This document shows positions 55,791-64,000 of a stretch of DNA of 64,000 bases, one piece after another (within the stretch, counting starts at the first letter, position 1; each line of letters opens with the position of its first letter). The position numbers and the translations under genes were made by a program. The stretch is from assembly GCA_001643675.2 (NCBI GenBank), contig LSRY02000002.1, forward strand, positions 843,501 through 907,500. The letters run 5' to 3'. The notes beneath the pieces are model-generated. The model searched no databases. It had not been told where the DNA came from and worked only from the letters and a program-made list of their open reading frames with translations. Origin of the DNA: Monocercomonoides exilis. Lineage: Eukaryota; Preaxostyla; Oxymonadida; Polymastigidae.

Positions 55791-58700
55791 TCATTTGTTC
55801 TTTCTCTTTCTCGTACGATGAGGAGAAGACGAAGAAGACGACATCGAAGAAGAAGAAGAAGAACTCCTTCCAGTCGAACTTCCATTTCCCTCATCCGATC
55901 CATTTCTCCACTCGCTATCACTGCTATACGAATCACTTTCATCATCATCATCCTCATCATCCTCTTCCTCTTCCTCTCTCCTCTGTGCATACGCTGTGAT
56001 CACCCTCCCAAGCTCCATGTCGCTCGTCACGATGTGCTGGATGAAGAACGACTGCACCACGTTCGACGTCACCAGCGACGTGTCGGGGCGGTGGATGAGC
56101 AGCCGCAGCAGATACGACGCCTCCTTCAGAAGAAACTTGTGTTCTCTTATGTGCTCAATGGCATCTCCTTCCTGATACGACTGCGGGCACAGCGTGATCA
56201 TCCACTGCGCTTCCCGGTCGAACTGGCTCTTCATCGTGCACAGCACATTCTCTGCCGCCTGCACAAGCATCGGGTCTGCAGCTATTGATAGACCAGAGTC
56301 AGAAGAAGAAGAAGAAGAAGATGAGGAAGAAGAAGATGAGCCAGACGAAGACGAACCAGCAGCTGTGGGGAGCAACACAGACGCGCCTGCCCCTGAACTC
56401 GACTGCTCATTTACTTCGCTCTTCTCCTCTGCGATTTCAACTACCGATGCGAGCAACGTGAGCAGGCGCTTGTTGGCGAAGTTGAGCGGCGGGTGAGCTG
56501 TGGCGTATTCGTCCTTCCACTGCAGGTCTTCTCTTTCAATCGACGGGATCAGGTCGCGCAGCAGCTTCGTTTGGTTCATTAGGTCAGTGAAGAACGAGCG
56601 CAAGGGGAGCATCACAAACAGCACCACAAACAGAAATATCACCAGGTTGATGATCGCCATCGTCCGGTTCATCTTCTCCGCATCGCCGATTTCGACCTCT
56701 GTCTGCGCGCGAATCAGCTGCGTGTGGATCTCCGAGCCTTCGGTGAGGTCGTTACTGGCGATGCTGAACAGTCGGAGGAATTGTGCATTGCTCGAATTGA
56801 CATCGGCCAGGCTGATGTGTGAGAGATACAGGCAGTCCCGGAGAAACACATGGATCAGCCCATCAAGGCCAGCAAACCGCTGCGTCATCAGCACATTTCT
56901 GTCTGGCTTCTCTTCACATTTCGTGCGGTTCTTCAGCAAGCAAGACGTGCGCTGCACCATCAGCACATCCACCGATGGAAGTGAACCTTCCAGCACAGTT
57001 GTCTTCAGCCCTGCAATTGTGGCATCCTGTGCAATCTCCTCCACCACCACCCCCTTTTCGGCCTCTTCGCTTCGGACTTTGCTGCGGATGTAGTCAGAGC
57101 CGTATCTGAGGTGGTCGTCGGTGTTGCGGTAGTCCATCACTGCCCTCGCCAGCAGCTTCTGCAGCTCTGCTTTGCTGTTCATCAGGTGGCACAGGTCTCT
57201 GCTGACTGGAGATGTTCCCTTGGAGTCAACAACATTTGTGATTGGTGCGGGGTTGTTGGGAAAGACAAGCTGCATTGCGTAGTAATTGAGCTGCATGATC
57301 TGCACATGGCGGATCGACGACAAAATGAGCTGGTTGCCCAGCGCTTCCACTTTCGTGAAGGAAGTAAAGCCGACGATGATTGTCGCGACTAACAGGCCCA
57401 ACACACACACAATCGCGACTGTCAGCTGCAGCACGGCGCGGACGCTGATGAACGAGGGAAACTTTCTCGCCTTCGTCTGCAGCTCTGCCACAGCGTGCTT
57501 CATGTTCGACCGCCACTCGTTCCACTCCCTCTCTGTGCGCACATGCACATTCAGCTCTGCCACATCCACATGCGCTGCACCAGCGACTGAGGGCGAAGGA
57601 GGCGTCGGCGGAACATCCAGAGCTAAGGCACGGGCTGTCTGGTGGCTGTCTACATTTGCTTCGCCTTCGGCTTTGTCTGACTGATACAACCGATCATCGC
57701 CTCCTCCTCCTCCTCCTCGCGCTCTGTGGTAGCGATCTCTCAGACGCTTGTGAAGGGAGCTGATCGAATTCCGTTTTTCTCTTTTCCCCTTCTTTTCTCT
57801 GTCTCCTTCTCCCCTTTCGTTTTCCTTGTAGCGCTCTTTCGACCCTTCTTCTTCTTCTTCTGATTCATCCATCCCTTTTACTTCGCCATATCTCACTTTC
57901 ACTTTGTACCCCTGCTGTCCCTTTCTCCCTCTTCTCTGCCTTCCTTCCTCACTCCCGTCACCTCCTTGTATTATCTCCAGATCAAGCGACGGCGGCCGTT
58001 TCGAATGCTTTCTTTTCCGCTCGTCGTTCCTTCCCCTCTTCTTCCTGCTCCCTTTTCTTCCTCTTTCGCCATGTCTGCCACCAGACGAGGAAGAATCCGA
58101 CCCTTCTTCTTCTTCTTCTTCCTCCTCTCTGCTTTCACTCACACGATGTCTATGTTTGTGCTTGCGTTTACTTCTGCTCTTGCTCTTGCTTCTGTGCTTC
58201 TCCTTCCTCCTGTTTGCTCCATATGATTTCATGCTCACATGAGAGATTGAGCCGTCGTGGCTGACCAGTGACACAAGATCACCCGAGCCCTTCACCCCCG
58301 ACTGCGCAATCACTCCATTGCTCTGATCTGCCGGCAAAAGCGCATTCAGCGCGCTCACATTCGCTACCAACTGCTGCTGAATCTGCTGGTGCTGTGCACT
58401 CATCTGACTCAGCGCCACCTGGCCCTGCTGGAACTGCTGGTCAAGCAAGTACTGCTGCTGCTGGAGTTGCTGCTGCATCTGCTGCTGGAGCTGGATGTCT
58501 TCCCCCGGTGCGTGTGTATTCATCTGCTGGGCGATTGTCATCGCCTGGAACGCAATCGCATTTTGCTGCTGTTCTGTCTGTTGGATCGCAGACTCAACTT
58601 GCATAAGCATCATCTCCAGCTGCTGCATGTTGTATTGGAGAGACAGAATCTGCTGTTCTTTCTGTGCTTGCATCGCCTGCATCGCTTGGACTGTCTGCAT

Positions 58701-61700
58701 GTTCTGCGCGGATGGGCTGAGGGAGTGCTGGAAAGAAGAAGAGGATGAAGAAAAAGAAGATGGCACATTCCCAAGCTGCATTGGAGGAAGTAAAGAGAAC
58801 TGTGAGGGAGAGCGGAAGTTCTGTAAAATAAACTGTTGTTGCTGTTGCTGCTGCTCATTCATCAGCATCTGCTCCTGCGACGCAGTCAGCATCGCTTCTT
58901 GCTTCAGTTTCTCTGCTGCTTCCGCCTCCGCCTCTGCTTCTGCCTCTTCCTGTCTCATCCTCTCCTCTTCCTCTGCTTTCAGCCTAGCTTCTTCGATTCT
59001 CCTCCTCTCCTCGTTCTCCTTCGCCACCAGCTCCTCATACCCCAGCTCTGTCCTCTCGTCTGCCTTCTGCCACTCCAACTCGCTCTCTATCGCTGTCACA
59101 TCCTGCAGCCGCGCCAGCAGCCCTCCGATGGTTGAACGTGGCACCATCGACAGCACCAGCAGCGACTGCTTCCCTTTCTCCGACGCCTTCCGCATCGTCA
59201 CCACGACAAACACACTCAGCAGCACCATCGCTGCAACCACACACACACACAGGGCAGCTGTGATGATGGCTGACATCTTCGTGATGTTCTTCTCCATGTT
59301 CGCACTGTCTGTCGCCAGAATCGCCTTGATGCGTTCAGTCAGCAAGCCAGGCACTGTCGCCAGGGAAACAAGCATCTGCGTCGCGAAGGAGTTGCTCAGA
59401 GAAGCAGAACCACCTCCCCCTGCTTCTATCGCCGCAACCAAGTTCTTCGCCTCGCTCATCACGTTCTGTGAGACCGACCGCAGGATGCCAATGACTGAGT
59501 CTGCCCGTGTGTTCTGCCGAGTCGCCAGCCCGTTCTCTACTGTGATGTGTGTGTATTCTTCCCTCTTCTCCCAGAGTGCATAGACATGGTTGTCGTTCGC
59601 TGATGTCCGCACGAGTTCAGACAGGTCGGTCGTGACAGCCACCAGCTGCGCTGCGAGCTCGGCCAGCGGAGGCAGCACGTGCTGTGCATCGAGTGTGAGG
59701 CAGCTGTCTGGATCTCCGGGAGAGCCCGTGGCGTTCATGTAGAAGACAAGCCCAATCTTCGTCAGCACCGCCATCCTCGACGCATTCGCCATGATCGACC
59801 CGACTTCTGCCAGCGTCGCCACGTGGCTTTCTGTCGCCTTCCGGATCGAGTTGAAGACGAGGAAGTTCGCAAGAAAACCTCCACCAACCAGCAGAAACAC
59901 AACAAGCAGCACAACCAAGTAGATATCCACTGATGATGCCATTTTCTCTTGCCCTGTCAGCTCAATGCCGATCAGCGCTGCCATCTGCCGCTTCTTCCGC
60001 AGCGCATTCTGCTTGTCGCTGCTCGCCCCTCCGCTGCCGCCCCGCTTCTTCAGCCGGTTCCGCCGCAGCGTCGCCTTCAGCTCCGCTTTCTCTCTCCGCT
60101 CGCGCTCTCTTTCATCTTCCTTCTCGTTCCTCTCTTTCTCCACCACTATCACTTGCTCTGATGAGCCATCACTGCCATCTGCTTTGCCAGCGTTCTTGGC
60201 ACTTTCGGAATTCGCATCTGCTCTCAACAGCTCCACTCCTTCTGTCTGCTTTGCTTCTGGCAACACTGTGGCTGGTCCTGAACTTGTTTGAGCTTTTTCT
60301 TTCTCCCTCCGCTTCCTCTCTCTGTCTTCCTCTTTCTTCCTCTCCTCTTCCAGCTCCTCTGCGCGGTAGTACATCTGCTCCGCCGCGTCGTCGTCCTTCA
60401 TCACTTCATACAAGAAGTCTCCATACGACGACACAACATCTGCTGAGTTCGGATATTCTGACATGAGTTTCTCGTATCTCCTCTGCGCTTCTGCCGAGTG
60501 GTCGTGTATTCTCCTCAAAAGCGACGGCAGCCCTGCAAAGTCCGGCTGCGGGCGCTGGAGGTTCTCCCAGAACTCCCTCAGCGCCTGTTTCGCCTGCTTG
60601 TGGGACTCAACTGCGAGGGGCAGGTTTTCTGTGAGCTGCTGCTGCGACACAGCAGCCACGAAGATATCGTCAGCAGAGCGCGAGTCGGCAGTCCAGCTGC
60701 GGAGGGCGACGAAGATGCAGAAGCGGTGCAGGCGCTCTGGGTGGTGCTGGCGGGCAGTGGTCATCAGGGCGTGGGCTTTGGCGCTGTCCTTCGTGTAGAA
60801 GTGGAGAAACGTGGCGTAGCGGATGTAGGAGAGGGGCATTTCCTTGAAGCGCTCGAGGGAGACGCGGTAGATGGCTTCCGCGTAGTGCAGATGGCGTTTT
60901 GTGCGGAAGGGCTTGAGGGTGACGAAGCGAGTAGCTCCAACCACTTCGTCGGGCGCGCGCAGCTTTGGAATGTGAGGGTATTTGTACTGGCTGTGGGGTG
61001 GTGCTACGACATCAACTGGAGAAGAGAAGAGAAGAGAAGAGAAAAAGGAAGAAGAAAAAAGTTATTGAAGAAAAAACAAAGAAAATCGAATTGTAAATCA
61101 AAGAATATTCACAAAATAATAATCCAACAATTAATTTCAAAAAAAAAAAAAATATGTATATGCGCAAACTGTCATCATAGTTCAGCTCCTCCATCTCGTG
61201 TGGTGTCTCAGACGGGAGCTGCACCATTTCCAGCATCATCTTCTCTTCCTCGCTCTTGTTCCTCTTCAGCCGGTCCCTCACCGCCTTCTTCCTCGCCCGC
61301 TCGTCTGCCACATCAGCGTCTTCTCTTTCCTGCTCTGATTCGTCCTCTTTCTTCAGCACTTTGTCTCTTTCGACTTCGATCCTGCCCAGCAACGTCGGGC
61401 GCGCGGCTGGCTCACACAAAACCGCCTCAGCTGGCTCTGAAGGAACACGCACCTGCTGCGGATCAGCCGGGTCGGCATACATTTCGCCGTCGCTCCAGAC
61501 AAACCACTTGCCACGGAAGGAATGCTTGAAGAGGAATGAGAGGAGGAGGGGGAGGCCGATGACCCCGGCGAAGAGGAGGAGGAAAGTGATGACGTTCATT
61601 GCGGTGGTCCGGGGGAGATACAGTGCTAATGGAAAAGTGGATGAGTTTTTTTTATAAAATATTATTATTTATTGTTTAAATAAATAAATAAATAAATAAA

Positions 61701-63350
61701 AAAGGAAATTAAATTATGAAAAATTTCAACAGCTGATAAAATTCTATTGCAAACATATGAAGCTGATGAGCAGAATCCAACATTGGACAATTGTGTTCGT
61801 CATAAACAAGATGTTCCCTGTTTCTTGATGATACGGCTGTGCAGCAAGAGTAAATCAATCAATCAATCGTTCAGTCAGATCGAAAGATGCCATCCAAGTC
61901 ATCAAATAAATAAACAATATAATTTTTATAGAAAGTGAAAGAAAAAGGAGAAGGAAGAAACAAATGTTTTGATACCAATAATCACAATAATTATTAAATA
62001 AATGTTTTTTTCATTGAACTTCCGTTGTCAAACAGACAAAAAGCATCAAACCTGCTCGTCAAAACAGAAATATGTGAGCACCAGAAAAAACAGTGACACG
62101 AGGGCGAATCTCCACCAGCCGTAGTAAGTGACGATGTATCCAACAACCACATGACTGATTTCAATGCTTGACTATTTCAATCAAAGAAAGTGTATTTATT
62201 TATTTATTTATTTTTAGAAAATAAAATAAGTTATAATTTATATAAGTAAATGCATATGACATTACCTCCCAAAATGCCCAATTTCCGTTTTCACGTGCAA
62301 ATATTCCTCCATGTTTCGTGTTTGTTGGGTTGCAATAGTAGCGAACGAAATATATAACAAACCATATGAGAACAATAATAACGCACGAAATAATAAATAG
62401 AGAAAGATGTGTCGCAGAACTGTGGAAGAAGCAAGAAAAATGTTTTTGAAATATTCATAAATTTTCATGACGAAATTTCAATGTTTAACAAAAGAAAATT
62501 AAATGTAGTTATATTAACAAATGATCAAATATAAAATAAACAAACAATGCAGTCATCCAAGGAAGAAGATCAAGATAAATTACATCTTCAGGCGAGTCGT
62601 AGTCAAAAACAAATATGACAGATAGCCAACACATGGATGGAATAACTCTTTAATAACAATAGAAAAAAAGATGAAGTTCAAAGAATAAAATTTCAATTAA
62701 ATTTATCAATAATAATGTAATATAAAAAGTACTAACAAATGATGCATACAAAACATATTGATAGAACTTCACCCACATTCGATAATAATCAAGAAGCCAT
62801 TTCATTGATTTTTGTAATTTCTGAATTCAAACAATCGATATATATACATAATTTTGAAAGAATGAATTAATCGACACACCTTAAAAAATTTCGCAGCAAG
62901 AATCATTGATAACAACAAATTAAAAAGAAAAAATATGGCCAATCCAAAACAAATAAAATATGACGTTTGAGACAAAGTTGCAAGAGGAGCAAGAGTAATC
63001 CAATTTATGATAGTATAAAACATGTCCGGAAATGGCAAAGGTGAGAATAACAATGAAATGGAAGTGCATTGAAGAAAAAACACAATCCAAAGAAAAAGAT
63101 CGAATGACGGTGTTCCATGTTTATTCTAAATTATTAATGCAGAAAATAATAACATTATTTGTGAAAAAATAATTAGAAAAAAATCAATGTTGGAAAAATT
63201 GTATTTCAGATGAATAATATATAATATAAAAAAATAAACCTGTACGGCAAGAGGATAACATAAATTAAAAATAATTTCGTCAGTGGTAGAACTTTTTTCT
63301 AATGAATCACTTTGTGAAGATTTTTGTCGATCATCTGCACCACCTTTCAT
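55791..63350 (-). CDS. TmcB/TmcC-like giant multipass membrane protein
   Basis: A protein of roughly 2200 residues in about nine exons. It starts MKGGADDRQKSSQS at 63350 and ends in a 5.2 kb exon (61015-55791). Upstream exons carry hydrophobic segments (FYTIINWITLAPLATLSQTS; VGYIVTYYGWWRFALVSLFF; FMTNTIVQCWILLISFI; MNVITFLLLFAGVIGLPLLL). Then come TPR-like repeats typical of TmcB/TmcC proteins: LHYAEAIYRVSLERFKEMPL, FLHFYTKDSAKAHALM and RRYEKLMSEYPNSADVVSSY. The C-terminal half has at least four more membrane helices (VDIYLVVLLVVFLLVGGGFL; TAALCVCVVAAMVLLSVFVV; LQLTVAIVCVLGLLVATIIV; AIINLVIFLFVVLFVMLPL) around a Q-rich and a charged linker. A helix after each hairpin could signal, as in HAMP-like linkers. 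No cyclase or kinase domain is seen. Dictyostelium tmcB/C are named for macrocyst phenotypes; the function here is unknown. An 82-nt exon (61836-61755) restores frame. Confidence 0.75.
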
Positions 63351-64000
63351 AATAATTGCAGATGAAAGTTATCAATTGAATCCACCAATTTTCTTGTGGC
63401 TTGATCACAGGAAAAAAAATTAAAAAAAAAAGAGAATTAAAAGATGTCTTTAAATGTTGTTTATTTTAAAAATGTTATTTGTTTTATTAACAGCAAAATA
63501 AAACTGAATTCAGAAACGATAACTATAAAGATTTATTTTTTTCTATTCGAAACAAAAATTGAAGATTTCTTATCTCTTTGAAACTATTCCGTGTATTATG
63601 AAAATACATTTTTCATAATGTTTGATAAAAATTAGTTTGATTTGGAATCGATGTTGTGCAATTTCAATTCATTCAATAAATGTTTTCCAATATCAAAATA
63701 AAAACTTCTTGAAAAGCCAATAAAATTAAAAATATGCAGAAAATAATTCAATATCAATTTCTCAAATTATGCGAAAAAATTTATGTGTTTTTCTATTTAT
63801 TATTAACTGGAAATCCAATTATTGGACACCCATAAATAATTAAATCATCAAATTTGGAAATTTGGACTACAATTTGTGATTTGACGTGAAAAGTATTGGA
63901 TTTTTTGGAATGATGCATCAACTTACAACTTGTGGTACGACATCTTCGTCATATTTTGACGTGAATAACATCGATCTTTATAAAGGATATTTGTTGACAT
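63351..64000. other. AT-rich upstream region of the TmcB-like gene
   Basis: 650 bases with no recognisable gene, RNA or repeat. It should contain the promoter of the minus-strand TmcB-like gene. Confidence 0.5.

Noticed and set aside
57904-61529. Plus-strand frames up to 362 codons opposite the TmcB-like gene
   Set aside because: Antisense shadows of a well-supported exon; composition mirrors its Gln/Glu/Lys repeats.
61690-61930. Plus-strand coding-like frame (LLQTYEADEQNPTLDNCV) inside a TmcB-like intron
   Set aside because: It is the antisense shadow of a real minus-strand exon at 61836-61755, which restores the TmcB-like frame with GTTTG donor and CAG acceptor.
749-63350. Use of TAA/TAG as glutamine (Streblomastix code)
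   Set aside because: SufB and SPO11 end at TAG and the hydrogenase at TAA, exactly where the families end, so standard stops are in use; only one or two local TAA cases are odd.

Overview
This window is nuclear DNA of a protist. It holds about 20 protein genes on both strands. Most are split by short GT-AG introns (about 40-230 nt), set in very AT-rich spacers, with many serine runs coded by TCT/TCA repeats. Standard TAA, TAG and TGA all end recognisable genes. The gene set suggests an anaerobic flagellate, most likely an oxymonad of the Monocercomonoides type (inference). It includes a bacterial-type SufB with no obvious targeting peptide, a group-B-like monomeric [FeFe]-hydrogenase with no obvious targeting peptide, the flagellar nexin subunit DRC4/GAS8, a TmcB-like giant membrane protein and a beta-helix surface-protein fragment. 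Canonical stops argue against Streblomastix, which reads TAA/TAG as glutamine. No species can be proven from the window alone.

Layout. 0.7-8.8 kb (minus strand): queuosine salvage enzyme QNG1, a small arginine-rich protein with a UAP56-binding-like motif, and a plasma-membrane-type Ca2+ ATPase. 8.9-14.4 kb: a TDRD3/RMI1-like OB-fold protein with an RGG tail (+), a small four-exon gene of unknown function (+), and a large unrecognised disordered protein (-). 14.7-20.9 kb (+): hydrogenase, then a CNNM/Mam3 transporter with huge insertions. 21.2-21.7 kb: a pentanucleotide satellite inside a 1.4 kb pyrimidine-rich tract. 23.1-24.6 kb (-): SufB. 24.9-32.8 kb (+): a WASP-like actin regulator, a PSTK-NRK kinase fusion, and an unrecognised helical protein. 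33.5-41.5 kb (-): an RNA-binding protein with an odd 3' end, and UPF1. 41.9-43.6 kb (+): SPO11 and a small single-pass membrane protein. 44.1-46.5 kb (-): VID27. 46.8-52 kb: a repeat-rich block with a long foldback element, a broken beta-helix gene and a second, diverged foldback. 52.6-55.3 kb (+): DRC4/GAS8. 55.8-63.4 kb (-): the TmcB-like gene.

Exon models for QNG1, the Ca2+ ATPase, the UBM protein, the OB protein, the hydrogenase, CNNM, the WASP-like gene, SPO11, UPF1 and the helical gene were built by hand. Each joined coding length is a multiple of three and restores family motifs across the junctions. The genes do not form one pathway. Together they show anaerobic iron-sulfur and hydrogen metabolism, meiosis, NMD, flagellar motility and selenocysteine-linked kinase functions. 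Two genome-wide habits stand out: 5' splice sites beginning GTTTG, and introns crowded into gene 5' ends while long, GC-richer 3' exons have none.
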